Origin: Kutzneria viridogrisea
GTDB taxonomy: Bacteria; Actinomycetota; Actinomycetes; Mycobacteriales; Pseudonocardiaceae
Assembly: GCA_014138725.1 (NCBI GenBank)
Contig: JACJID010000005.1
Coordinates: 124,001 to 188,000 of the forward strand
Length of the DNA stretch: 64,000 nt
Direction: 5' to 3'
Both the position numbers and the translations under genes were made by a program. Each line of letters starts with the position of its first letter. Position 1 is the first letter of the stretch. Shown here piece after piece: positions 40,598 through 47,797 of the stretch. The notes under the pieces were generated by a model that saw nothing but the letters and a program-made list of their open reading frames with translations, was not told the DNA's origin and searched no databases.

Positions 40598-41404
40598 GTG
40601 GCGAGCACCCTCCGCAGCTGGCTGGCCCCCGCGCGGGTCAGCGACGACCTGGTCACCGACCCGGTTCAGCGCCGTGGCTACACCCTGGAACTGCTGATCG
40701 TCTTCAGCATGACGCTCGGCCTTTCCGGGTTGCGCAGCCTGCTCTCGCTGCTGAACTCGCTGTTGCAGCCCAAGCCGCTGAACCAGCAGAGCGTGGCGCT
40801 GAACGTGCAGCAGTCCACGATCAGCCTGCTGGACCTGCTCGCCCAACTGGCCAGCGTGCTGCAACTGCTGGCCTGGGGCGCGCTCGGTGCGTACCTGCTG
40901 TGGCGGGCGGGCATCGGGCTGGCCAAGATCGGGCTGGACCGCACGCGCCCCGGCCGCGACCTGCTCGGCGGGCTGGGACTGGCCGCGCTGATCGGCATCC
41001 CCGGCCTGGCCTTCTACTTCCTGACCAGGGCGCTGGGCGTGAACCTCACCGTGGTGCCCTCGGCCCTGGGCGACACCTGGTGGCGCGTCCCGGTGCTCGT
41101 GCTCTCCGCCTTCGGCAACGCCTGGGCCGAGGAGGTGCTGGTCGTCGGCTACCTGATCACCCGGCTGCGCCGCTTCGGCTGGGGCGAGAACCGCTCGCTG
41201 CTGGCCGCGGCCGTGCTGCGCGGCTCGTACCACCTGTACCAGGGCTTCGGCGGGTTCCTCGGCAACATCGTCATGGGGCTGGTGTTCGGCCGGGTGTGGC
41301 AGCGCACGAACCGGCTGTGGGCGCTGGTCCTCGCACACACCCTGCTCGACGTGGTCTCCTTCGTCGGATACGCGCTGCTCCGAGGGGTTGTACCCGGCCT
41401 GTAG
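40598..41404 (+). CDS. CPBP-family intramembrane metalloprotease
   Basis: 268 aa with about eight membrane helices. The catalytic signature AEEVLVVGYLITRL (~188-201, Glu-Glu...Arg) is followed by RGSYHLYQGFGGFLGN (His) and LVLAHTLLDVV (His), the three blocks of CPBP (CAAX-protease-like) enzymes. They may process membrane peptides or prenylated proteins, or protect against bacteriocins; the substrate here is unknown. GTG 40598 follows a TAGCGT hexamer by 7 nt, so it is probably leaderless. The N-terminal part contains a Gln-rich loop. Confidence 0.85.
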   Translation: MASTLRSWLAPARVSDDLVTDPVQRRGYTLELLIVFSMTLGLSGLRSLLSLLNSLLQPKPLNQQSVALNVQQSTISLLDLLAQLASVLQLLAWGALGAYLLWRAGIGLAKIGLDRTRPGRDLLGGLGLAALIGIPGLAFYFLTRALGVNLTVVPSALGDTWWRVPVLVLSAFGNAWAEEVLVVGYLITRLRRFGWGENRSLLAAAVLRGSYHLYQGFGGFLGNIVMGLVFGRVWQRTNRLWALVLAHTLLDVVSFVGYALLRGVVPGL

Positions 41405-41554
41405 TGAACCCGAACGGCGCATGCAACGATTCGTTGCTCAGAAGCGTGAACTTATTAACGAATCGCTTGTCACAAGTGCATTCTGTTTCTGAAATCACCG
41501 TCACACCCACTTGAGGGGCGACAATTCAACCGTCGCGTGGTTACCCTCAACCCC
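41405..41554. promoter_or_regulatory. Control region upstream of arcA with inverted repeats
   Basis: More AT-rich than the surroundings. It holds a GCAACG-ATT-CGTTGC hairpin (41420-41434) just after the protease gene, a related AACGAATCG at 41457-41465, and CTTGT-C-ACAAG (41466-41476). TACCCT (41542-41547) ends 7 nt before the arcA start and may be a -10. The repeats are candidate regulator sites; none matches a consensus I know. Confidence 0.45.
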
Positions 41555-42790
41555 GTGACCTCCCACATCAGCTCCGCCACGGACGAGCACCCCACGCCGA
41601 GGGTCGACAGCGAGGTCGGTCCGCTGCGGACGGTGCTGCTGCACCGCCCCGGCCTGGAACTCAAGCGGCTCACCCCGCGCAACAACGACCAGTTGCTGTT
41701 CGACGGCATCCCGTGGGTCGGCAGGGCCCAGGAGGAGCACGACGCCTTCGCCGCGGTGCTGCGCTCGCGCGGGGTCGAGGTCCTGCTGCTGGCGGACCTG
41801 CTGATGACCGCGCTGGACGACCAGCGGGCGCGGTCGGCGGGCATCTACGCCTCGGTGGACGAGCGCAGGCTGGGCATCGACCTGGCCGACTCGCTGCGCT
41901 CGCACCTGTCCACGGTGGGGCAGGAGGAACTGGCCAACGTGCTGATGGCGGGCATGACCTTCGAGGAGCTGCCCGCCGCCGAGGGCGCCTCGCTGGTGCG
42001 GCACATGCACCGCCCGCACGACTTCGTCATCGACCCGCTGCCCAACCTGCTGTTCACCCGCGACTCCTCGGCCTGGGTCGCGGACCGCGTCGCGGTGTCC
42101 TCGCTGGTGATGCCCGCACGGCGGCGCGAGTCCTCGATCACCGACCTGATCTACGCCTACCACCCGCGCTTCGCGAAGACCTCCCGCGCCTACGGTGCGC
42201 ACTCGGCCCCGTTGGAGGGCGGGGACGTGCTGCTGCTTGCCCCCGGCGTGATGGCCATCGGCGTCGGTGAGCGCACCACCCCGGCGGGCGCGGAGTCCTT
42301 CGCCCGCTCGGTGTTCATGGACGGCCTGGCACACACCGTGCTCGCGGTGCCGATCGCCCAGGAACGCGCGACCATGCACCTGGACACCGTCTGCACCATG
42401 GTCGACGTGGACGCCGTGGTGATGTACCCGGCGATCCGCGACACGCTGTCGGCCTACTCGCTGCGCCCCGACGGCAGCGGCGGGGTGCTGGTGGACGGCC
42501 CCGCGCCGTTCCTGTCGGCGGCGGCCGAGGCGATGGGCATCGAGCGGCTGCGCGTGATCGACACCGGGCTGGACTCGGTGACCGCCGAGCGCGAGCAGTG
42601 GGACGACGGCAACAACACCCTGGCGGTCGCGCCGGGTGTGGTGATCGCCTACGAGCGCAACGTGGAGACCAACGCACGCCTGGAGGAGGCCGGGGTCGAG
42701 GTGCTGCGGATCAGCGGCTCCGAGCTGGGTTCGGGGCGCGGCGGCCCGCGCTGCATGTCCTGCCCGGTGCTGCGGGACCCGCTGAATTAG
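41555..42790 (+). CDS. arcA: Arginine deiminase
   Basis: 411 aa, the standard length. All catalytic regions of the guanidino-modifying fold are present: [11 protein letters not shown] near the N-terminus, [11 protein letters not shown] (Asp), [10 protein letters not shown] (catalytic His near 270), [12 protein letters not shown] and the C-terminal cysteine in [15 protein letters not shown]. It hydrolyses arginine to citrulline and ammonia. Start GTG 41555 is chosen by length and by the TACCCT hexamer 7 nt upstream; GTG 41537 in the same frame is an alternative. No arcB, arcC or arcD is adjacent, so this is a stand-alone arginine degrader rather than the full ATP-yielding pathway. Confidence 0.95.
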   Translation: MTSHISSATDEHPTPRVDSEVGPLRTVLLHRPGLELKRLTPRNNDQLLFDGIPWVGRAQEEHDAFAAVLRSRGVEVLLLADLLMTALDDQRARSAGIYASVDERRLGIDLADSLRSHLSTVGQEELANVLMAGMTFEELPAAEGASLVRHMHRPHDFVIDPLPNLLFTRDSSAWVADRVAVSSLVMPARRRESSITDLIYAYHPRFAKTSRAYGAHSAPLEGGDVLLLAPGVMAIGVGERTTPAGAESFARSVFMDGLAHTVLAVPIAQERATMHLDTVCTMVDVDAVVMYPAIRDTLSAYSLRPDGSGGVLVDGPAPFLSAAAEAMGIERLRVIDTGLDSVTAEREQWDDGNNTLAVAPGVVIAYERNVETNARLEEAGVEVLRISGSELGSGRGGPRCMSCPVLRDPLN

Positions 42791-42805
42791 GGCCGCTGTG
42801 GAGTA

Positions 42806-42855
42806 ACTCCAGGGCCATGATGGAAGGGAGACAACCGAATCATGGCCCTGGGAGT
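42806..42855 (+). promoter_or_regulatory. Long inverted repeat between arcA and the aldo-keto reductase gene
   Basis: ACTCCAGGGCCATGAT (42806-42821) pairs with ATCATGGCCCTGGGAGT (42839-42855), 16 bp with one bulged base, around a 17-nt loop. The right arm includes GGGAG, the only ribosome-site-like sequence before GTG 42861. The hairpin could end arcA transcripts or mask that site. Confidence 0.55.
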
Positions 42856-42860
42856 CCATT

Positions 42861-43925
42861 GTGGAGTATCGCAATCTGGGTGGTAGTGGCTGCTCGGTCT
42901 CGGCGTTCGCGCTGGGCACCATGACCTTCGGCAACACCACCAGCGAGGCGGATTCGTTCACGCAGCTCGACAGGTTCGTCGAGGTGGGCGGCACCCTCGT
43001 GGACACCGCGGACGTCTACGTCGGCGGGGAGTCCGAGAAGATCATCGGCCGGTGGCTCGCCGACCGGCCGGACGAGATCACCGACCGCGTCGTGCTCGCC
43101 ACCAAGGGCCGCTTTCCCACCAGCGAGGAGCCCAACGGGGCGGGTCTGTCCCGGCGGCACCTCGACCGCGCGCTGACCGCCTCCCTGCGCAGGCTCGCGG
43201 TGGACGCCATCGACCTGTACCAGGTGCACGCCTGGGACCCGGTGACCCCGATCGAGGAAACCCTGTCCTTCCTGGACAGTGCGGTGCGCGCGGGCAAGAT
43301 CCGCTATGTCGGACTGTCCAACTTCACCGGCTGGCAGGTGCAGAAGACGGTGGACGTAGCCGAGTTCGGCGGGTTCGCCCGGCCGGTGACCCTGCAACCC
43401 CAGTACAGCCTGCTGTGCCGGGAGATCGAGTGGGAGATCGTGCCCTCCTGCGAGGAGAACGGGCTCGGCCTGCTGCCCTGGTCCCCGCTGGCGGGCGGGG
43501 TGCTCACCGGCAAGTACGAGCAGGGGGCCAAGCCCGCCGAGGACACCCGGCTGGCCGAGGAGCGCATGGCGCTGTTCTTCGCCGGGCGCACCCAGGAGCA
43601 GCGGACCTGGGACGTGGTCGACACGCTGCGGCAGATCGCGCAGGAGCGCGACTCCACCCCGTCCCGCATCGCGCTGGCGTGGGTCGCGGGCCGTCCCGCG
43701 GTCAGCTCGGTGATCCTCGGGGCGCGCACCGTCGAGCAGTTGGCGGACAACCTCGGCGCGGTGGACCTGGTGCTCACCGAGAAGGAGGAGCAGCGGCTGA
43801 CCGCGGCCAGCGAGGTGTCCGTGGACTACCCGTACGGCGGTATGGCCCTGCAACAGCGGACCCGTCCGCTGGCCGGCGGCTGGCCCGCCCGGATGGGGGC
43901 CGGTACCACGGCGCCCCCGAGGTGA
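42861..43925 (+). CDS. Aldo/keto reductase (YajO/Tas-like)
   Basis: 354 aa TIM-barrel NADPH oxidoreductase. YRNLGGSGCSVSAFALGTMTFG opens the barrel. The catalytic tetrad residues are in LVDTADVY (Asp, Tyr, ~47-54), VLATKG (Lys) and LYQVHAWDP (His). IRYVGLSNFTGWQVQ and SSVILGARTVEQLADNL (NADP site) follow. It reduces an aldehyde, ketone or sugar; the natural substrate is unknown. Start GTG 42861 lies 6 nt after GGGAG, which is part of a strong hairpin. Confidence 0.92.
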   Translation: MEYRNLGGSGCSVSAFALGTMTFGNTTSEADSFTQLDRFVEVGGTLVDTADVYVGGESEKIIGRWLADRPDEITDRVVLATKGRFPTSEEPNGAGLSRRHLDRALTASLRRLAVDAIDLYQVHAWDPVTPIEETLSFLDSAVRAGKIRYVGLSNFTGWQVQKTVDVAEFGGFARPVTLQPQYSLLCREIEWEIVPSCEENGLGLLPWSPLAGGVLTGKYEQGAKPAEDTRLAEERMALFFAGRTQEQRTWDVVDTLRQIAQERDSTPSRIALAWVAGRPAVSSVILGARTVEQLADNLGAVDLVLTEKEEQRLTAASEVSVDYPYGGMALQQRTRPLAGGWPARMGAGTTAPPR

Positions 43926-43990
43926 ACCCCTGATCGGGTGACGGGGTAGACATGGCGGCACAGCAGGCGAGACAAAGAGGAGCCACCAGG

Positions 43991-44530
43991 GTGAGCGGTT
44001 TCATCCACTGGTACGAGAACGGCTGGTCCGCCGACCGCGCCGCGAGAACTGTCGCCAGGATCGAGTCACTGGGTCTGTCCCTGTCCGAGGACACCGACCG
44101 GAACGCGCTGCTGGGCCGACTCTCGCTGACCGAGATCACCCGGCTGGACGTGGAGTTCTGGCTGGACGCGGACACGGCGCTGTACGGCCGGTTCCGCAGG
44201 GTCGGCGGCGACGTGGTCGCGCAGGAGTTCGACCTGGACGGCCTGTCCTCGGTCGAGCAGAACCAACTGGTGCAGGGCATCGCCGAGTTGTTCGGCGAGG
44301 ACGCGGACAACACGGTCGGCTTCGTGGTCGACCGCTCGGGCTGTTCCGAGGACGTCGAGTGGGACGAGGTCGTGCTCGGCCACCCGAAGATCGTCACGGT
44401 ACGACCGGACGTGCTCGCACTGCCCTGCACCGTGATCGAGGACCTGCACCCGGAGTTGCAGAAGCTGAATGGTCGGGCAATGGGTGCGTTGACCGTCTAC
44501 GACCGGACCAACGTGCTCGCCGGAGCCTGA
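43991..44530 (+). CDS. Unknown conserved-looking soluble protein
   Basis: 179 aa. I do not recognise a family. It is acidic, with mixed helices and strands: FIHWYENGWSADRAARTVAR at the start, LDVEFWLDADTALYG (~48-62) and WDEVVLGHPKIVTVRPDVL later. No signal peptide, membrane helix or Cys motif is apparent. GTG 43991 is preferred over ATG 43952 because AAAGAGGAG (43974-43982) precedes it by 8 nt. It lies downstream of the aldo-keto reductase and could be cotranscribed. Confidence 0.7.
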   Translation: MSGFIHWYENGWSADRAARTVARIESLGLSLSEDTDRNALLGRLSLTEITRLDVEFWLDADTALYGRFRRVGGDVVAQEFDLDGLSSVEQNQLVQGIAELFGEDADNTVGFVVDRSGCSEDVEWDEVVLGHPKIVTVRPDVLALPCTVIEDLHPELQKLNGRAMGALTVYDRTNVLAGA

Positions 44531-44540
44531 TCCGGCGGAG

Positions 44541-44692
44541 TTGTCCACAACCAGTGCACAGGTTCGGTGCACAGCCTGCCCCGGTGCGGCTCGCGGAGTT
44601 CCCGCAGCTCACCGGGGCTTTCGCGTTCTGCGACCGGAAGTTGCACAACTCCTGTCACCAGGTTGCGCACAGTTGTCCCCAGGTTGTCCACA
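44541..44692. repeat. DnaA-box-like sites upstream of the ferritin gene
   Basis: TTGTCCACA, the actinobacterial DnaA-box consensus, occurs at 44541-44549 and 44684-44692, with a one-mismatch TTGTCCCCA at 44673-44681. No gene is visible in 44531-44778; the 3' part holds the ferritin control signals. Confidence 0.5.
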
Positions 44693-44699
44693 GCCGGAA

Positions 44700-44718
44700 T
44701 TAGGTGAGGATAACCAGG
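44700..44718 (+). promoter_or_regulatory. IdeR/DtxR iron-box candidate (ferritin gene)
   Basis: TTAGGTGAGGATAACCAGG shares 14 of 19 bases with TTAGGTTAGGCTAACCTAA. It lies ~50 nt upstream of the -10 box. For mycobacterial bfrB, IdeR bound upstream of the promoter activates storage when iron is plentiful; the position here fits the same mode. Confidence 0.65.
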
Positions 44719-44766
44719 GCGGGTCAATAGCACATCCTTACTTGCGAATACCAGACCCATTCGGAG

Positions 44767-44772
44767 TACGGT
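44767..44772 (+). promoter_or_regulatory. -10 element (TACGGT) of the ferritin gene
   Basis: TACGGT ends 6 nt before ATG 44779; no ribosome site is present, so the ferritin mRNA is probably leaderless. Confidence 0.5.
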
Positions 44773-44778
44773 TGTGGC

Positions 44779-45324
44779 ATGTCCCCCCACAACGGCACCA
44801 CGAAGTTCCACGAATTGCTGCGGGCGCAGATCCGCAACGAGTTCACCGCCGCCCAGCAGTACACGGCGATCGCGGTCTGGTTCGACGGCCAGGACCTGCC
44901 CCGGCTGGCGGCGCACTTCTACCGCCAGTCCCTCGAGGAGCGCAACCACGCCATGATGATCGTCCAGTACCTGCTGGACAACGACATCACCGTGGCCATT
45001 CCCGGCGTCGGCGAGGTGCGCAACGAGTTCGACTCCGTGCGCGAGCCGGTCGAGCTGGCGCTGCAGCAGGAGCGCACCGTCACCGACGAGATCACCACGC
45101 TGGCCAGGGCCGCCCGCGACGAGGGCGACTACCTCGGCGAGCAGTTCATGCAGTGGTTCCTCAAGGAGCAGGTCGAGGAGGTCTCCTCGATGTCCACGCT
45201 GCTGCACACCGTGGACCGTGCGGGGGACAACGTCTTCCACATCGAGGACTTCCTGGCCAGGGAGTCCGTGGGCGAGGAGGGCAACGACCCGACCGCGCCG
45301 AAGGTCGCGGGCGGCAAGGTCTGA
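44779..45324 (+). CDS. Ferritin (BfrB-like iron store)
   Basis: 181 aa, the same length as mycobacterial BfrB. A four-helix bundle carries ferroxidase ligands: Glu in QIRNEFTAAQQYTAIAVWF (~17-35), Glu-x-x-His in LEERNHAMMIVQYLL (~53-67), and the later Glu residues in ELALQQERTVTDEI and EQVEEVSS. No Met heme ligand typical of bacterioferritin is evident, so it is a non-heme ferritin. The last ~15 residues form a flexible tail. It oxidises Fe2+ and stores Fe3+ in a 24-mer shell. An iron box upstream suggests IdeR control. Confidence 0.93.
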   Translation: MSPHNGTTKFHELLRAQIRNEFTAAQQYTAIAVWFDGQDLPRLAAHFYRQSLEERNHAMMIVQYLLDNDITVAIPGVGEVRNEFDSVREPVELALQQERTVTDEITTLARAARDEGDYLGEQFMQWFLKEQVEEVSSMSTLLHTVDRAGDNVFHIEDFLARESVGEEGNDPTAPKVAGGKV

Positions 45325-45378
45325 CCCGGCGGTGGTCCGGCGGCGTCGCGGGGACCGCCACCGGACCACTGTGCTCGG

Positions 45379-45732
45379 TTACTGCTCGGCCAGTTCCCTG
45401 GGCAGCGCGAAGACCCCCGACTCGTCCGGCGGGAAGTCCACGACGGCCAGCACCGCGGAGGTGTTGATCGGCCCGTAGACGTGCGGGAACAGGATGCCCG
45501 CCGGGTGCTCGGGCACGCCCTGCTCCCAGCGCACGGTGGCGTCCAGGCTGACCGGGTCGATCACCAGTAGCACCAGGTCGGTGCGACCGGCGAACACCGC
45601 GTTGGCGGGGATGTGCGCCGTGCCGGGGTCGGAGCAGTGCACGAAGCCGACCTCGTCCAGGGAGGCGGGGGCGTGCACGCCCTCCTCCTCGGCGACCGCC
45701 CACTCCGCCTGTGAGCAGATGTGCAGGATCAT
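45379..45732 (-). CDS. DUF952 family protein
   Basis: 117 aa. The short conserved pattern is ILHICSQAEWAVAEEEG at the start, DEVGFVHCSDPGTAHIPANAVF (His-Cys motif, ~25-46), DLVLLVIDP and the end block GILFPHVYGPINTSAVLAV. The family is widespread, cytosolic and uncharacterised. ATG 45732 starts 3 nt from a TTATCCACA DnaA-box sequence, which begins the cluster at 45736-45849. It is convergent with ferritin. Confidence 0.85.
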   Translation of the reverse strand: MILHICSQAEWAVAEEEGVHAPASLDEVGFVHCSDPGTAHIPANAVFAGRTDLVLLVIDPVSLDATVRWEQGVPEHPAGILFPHVYGPINTSAVLAVVDFPPDESGVFALPRELAEQ

Positions 45733-45735
45733 GAG

Positions 45736-45849
45736 TTATCCACATCCTCCTGTGGACAGCCTGGGGACAACTGTGGACAACCAGACTGCTCTTGTGGGCA
45801 ACTGCGCTTGTGGGCAACTGGCGGGCTTGTGGGCAACTCTTGTGGGCAA
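45736..45849. repeat. Cluster of DnaA-box-like 9-mers
   Basis: One perfect TTATCCACA (45736-45744), TGTGGACAG (45751-45759), TGTGGACAA (45772-45780; exact TTGTCCACA on the minus strand), and four TGTGGGCAA (45793, 45809, 45828, 45841; TTGCCCACA on the minus strand, one mismatch to consensus). TGGGGACAA at 45762 is a further degenerate site. All but the first are on the minus strand. There is no dnaA/dnaN or AT-rich unwinding region, so this is not oriC. It may titrate DnaA or regulate genes. Confidence 0.6.
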
Positions 45850-45851
45850 CT
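45791..45851 (+). repeat. Four copies of CTTGTGGGCAACT
   Basis: Exact 13-mers at 45791-45803, 45807-45819, 45826-45838 and 45839-45851, with 3, 6 and 0 nt between them. They form the right half of the DnaA-box-like cluster. Unequal spacers and the short unit exclude a CRISPR array. Confidence 0.85.
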
Positions 45852-45913
45852 AGCGGAGCGTCACCTGGCGGCCCCGCAGTGCCCTATCGCAGCGTGACCT
45901 GGCGGCCCCGCAG
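45850..45913 (-). repeat. Tandem duplication of the last ten codons of the SEC-C gene
   Basis: Minus-strand 45913..45884 encodes LRGRQVTLR and stop. After a 4-nt gap, 45879..45850 encodes LRGRQVTLR and TAG again, with only synonymous differences (GTC/GTG, CTG/CTC, CGA/CGC). The second copy is downstream of the stop and is not read with the gene. Confidence 0.75.
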
Positions 45914-46837
45914 GCCGTCGTGGGCGCGGCGCTCGCTGTCGGTCAGCTGCTCGTCCGCCGTGGCCAGTGCCCCGGTCAGCCGGGCGCTGAGCGCCTCGGC
46001 GCCCGCGGCCCACTCGCTGGAGTGCAGCTCGGGGTCCAGGTCCCAGACCGGCACGGACAGGCCGTGCGCGCGGAAGGACCCGGCGTAGCGGGAACCCTCG
46101 CCCAGGTTCAGCTCGTTGCGGGCCGCCAGCTTGGCCATGGCGTTGAGCAGCTGCTCCTCCGGCTCGGGGCGGACCCAGCGCAGGTGTGCCTTGTCGCCCG
46201 CGTCCACCCAGTAGGCGGCGTGCACCCCGGGGGCCGACAGCCGCGCGCTGGGCATGATCGCGGCGTTGGCCCGCTCCAGTGACAGGGCCACGTCCCCGGT
46301 GGCCTGCGTGTCCTCGGGCAGCCACCAGGCGAAGTCCTCGTGCAGCACCGGCTCCAGCGGCTGGTCGGCGACCAGCAGGTCCTGAAGGCGGCCCGGCTCG
46401 TCCCCGTTGTCCACACCCACGATCGGCAGCGCGTCCCCGGGCTCGGCGGTCAGCGCCCACCGGATGGCCCGCGCCACGTCCCGGCTCAGGTCCCCGGAGC
46501 GGGTCTGCACCTGGAGCCCGACGAAGGCGACGCCGTCGCTGCGGACCAGCGCGGCCGCGGCCATGGGCAGGACGGTGGCCAGGGTGACCTGGCGGGGCAC
46601 GTCCCCGGCGAGCGGCAGGGCGGCGGTGGCGGAGGGCACGAACTCGCGCAGCGCGATCAGCTCCGGCTCGGCGGCCAGCCCCTCGAACGGGCGGGAGATG
46701 ATCACGTCGGCGGGGCCGCCCGCGGAGCCGTGACACGCCTTGTAGCGCTTGCCCGATCCACAGGGGCACGGCTGCCTGGGGTTGACGCCGTCAGTGCTGT
46801 TGACCGCCGGGCGCTTGACAGCCGTCCGCTTGGCCAC
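45884..46837 (-). CDS. SEC-C zinc-motif protein (DUF5926-type)
   Basis: 317 aa. The N-terminal basic stretch is followed by a SEC-C motif PCPCGSGKRYKACHG (~23-37), a Cys-x-Cys...Cys-His zinc knuckle also found at the end of SecA. The remaining ~270 residues are a soluble alpha/beta domain without known catalytic residues (FVGLQVQTRSGDLSRDVARA, DEDFAWWLP-like LHEDFAWWLPEDT). The family is common in actinobacteria and uncharacterised. The end of the gene is duplicated downstream. Confidence 0.82.
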   Translation of the reverse strand: MAKRTAVKRPAVNSTDGVNPRQPCPCGSGKRYKACHGSAGGPADVIISRPFEGLAAEPELIALREFVPSATAALPLAGDVPRQVTLATVLPMAAAALVRSDGVAFVGLQVQTRSGDLSRDVARAIRWALTAEPGDALPIVGVDNGDEPGRLQDLLVADQPLEPVLHEDFAWWLPEDTQATGDVALSLERANAAIMPSARLSAPGVHAAYWVDAGDKAHLRWVRPEPEEQLLNAMAKLAARNELNLGEGSRYAGSFRAHGLSVPVWDLDPELHSSEWAAGAEALSARLTGALATADEQLTDSERRAHDGLRGRQVTLR

Positions 46838-46858
46838 GGTTCCTCCAGGTGCTGGTGC

Positions 46859-47701
46859 TCAGGACTGGGCGACGGTAGCCGACGGTCCCTGGCCCAGCAG
46901 TCGCCGGGTGTTGGCGGGTGCGTTGGTGGCCAGGTAGCGCACGCCGAGCCGCTGGCACAGCTCGATGTCGGCCTGCTCGTCCACGGTCCAGCAGTACGTG
47001 TCGTGGCCGCGCTCCGCGCTGCGCGCGACGTAGTCGGGGTCGTTGCGCAGCATGTGGATGCCCGGCCCGGTGATGTCCGCCCAGGGCGGCAGCTCCCCCG
47101 AGCCCCTGCCGGGCGTGAACCGGGCCAGCAGCAGCACGGTCGGCAGCTTCGGGGCGTGTTCGCGGACCCTGCGGACCGCGCGGGTGGAGAAGGACATCAC
47201 CACGATGGGCGACTCCTCCTTGGCCGCGGGCGTGGCCAGCCCGTGCCGGTGCAGTTGCGCGACGAGCTTGGCCTCCACCAGCCCGGCGTAGCGGACCGGG
47301 TGCTTGGTCTCCACGAACAGCTTGACGCTCGGCCTGGTGTCGGCGATGAGCCCGAGCAGCGCTTCCAGGGTCAGCAGCCCGCGTTCGGCCGGGTCGGCGG
47401 AGGGCACCGCGAACGGCTCGTGCACCAGTTCGTCCGCGGAGTCCGGCAACTCGTGGTGCCACTGCCCGTAGTCGAGCTCGCTGAGCCGGTCCAGGGTCAG
47501 CTCGCTGACCACCCCGCGCCCGTTGGAGGTGCGGTTGACGGTGCGGTCGTGCAGGCACACCAGGTGGCCGTCCCTGGTCAGGCGCACGTCACACTCCAGC
47601 CCCTCCGCGCCCTGCTCCAGGGCCAGGGCGTAGGCGGCGAGCGTGTGTTCGGCACGGTGCTGGGAGGCACCCCTGTGCGCGACGATCTCGGGGCGGTGCA
47701 C
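46859..47701 (-). CDS. Glycerophosphodiester phosphodiesterase
   Basis: 280 aa, single GDPD domain. The TIM-barrel start IVAHRGASQHRAEHTLAAY (His-Arg-Gly and Glu) and GLECDVRLTRDGHLVCLHD (metal-binding Glu-Asp and catalytic His) are intact, as are LFVETKHP and the final WTVDEQADIELC strand. It splits glycerophosphodiesters into glycerol 3-phosphate and alcohol. No signal peptide is evident, so it acts in the cytoplasm. GTG 47701 is chosen; TTG 47719 is possible. It lies 21 nt upstream of the SEC-C gene on the same strand and is divergent from the P450. Confidence 0.92.
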   Translation of the reverse strand: MHRPEIVAHRGASQHRAEHTLAAYALALEQGAEGLECDVRLTRDGHLVCLHDRTVNRTSNGRGVVSELTLDRLSELDYGQWHHELPDSADELVHEPFAVPSADPAERGLLTLEALLGLIADTRPSVKLFVETKHPVRYAGLVEAKLVAQLHRHGLATPAAKEESPIVVMSFSTRAVRRVREHAPKLPTVLLLARFTPGRGSGELPPWADITGPGIHMLRNDPDYVARSAERGHDTYCWTVDEQADIELCQRLGVRYLATNAPANTRRLLGQGPSATVAQS

Positions 47702-47784
47702 AGCCGCATCATGCGGCAAGCGGGTGAACCGCAGGTGACGGGGTGCGGACCATTCCGCCCTGGACCTCGGCTCGGTGTGCGACT

Positions 47785-47790
47785 TAGCGT
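47785..47790 (+). promoter_or_regulatory. -10 element (TAGCGT) of the P450 gene
   Basis: TAGCGT ends 7 nt before ATG 47798 with no ribosome site between, suggesting a leaderless mRNA. Confidence 0.45.
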
Positions 47791-47797
47791 GCAGTGC

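Noticed and set aside
42806-42855. Simple Rho-independent terminator of arcA
   Set aside because: No U tract follows the stem and the arm contains the next gene's ribosome site, so it is listed as regulatory instead.
45736-45849. Chromosomal replication origin
   Set aside because: DnaA-like boxes are present, but there is no dnaA, dnaN, gyrB or AT-rich unwinding segment nearby and most boxes are degenerate.
45791-45851. CRISPR array
   Set aside because: Units are only 13 bp with 0-6 nt between them and there are no cas genes.
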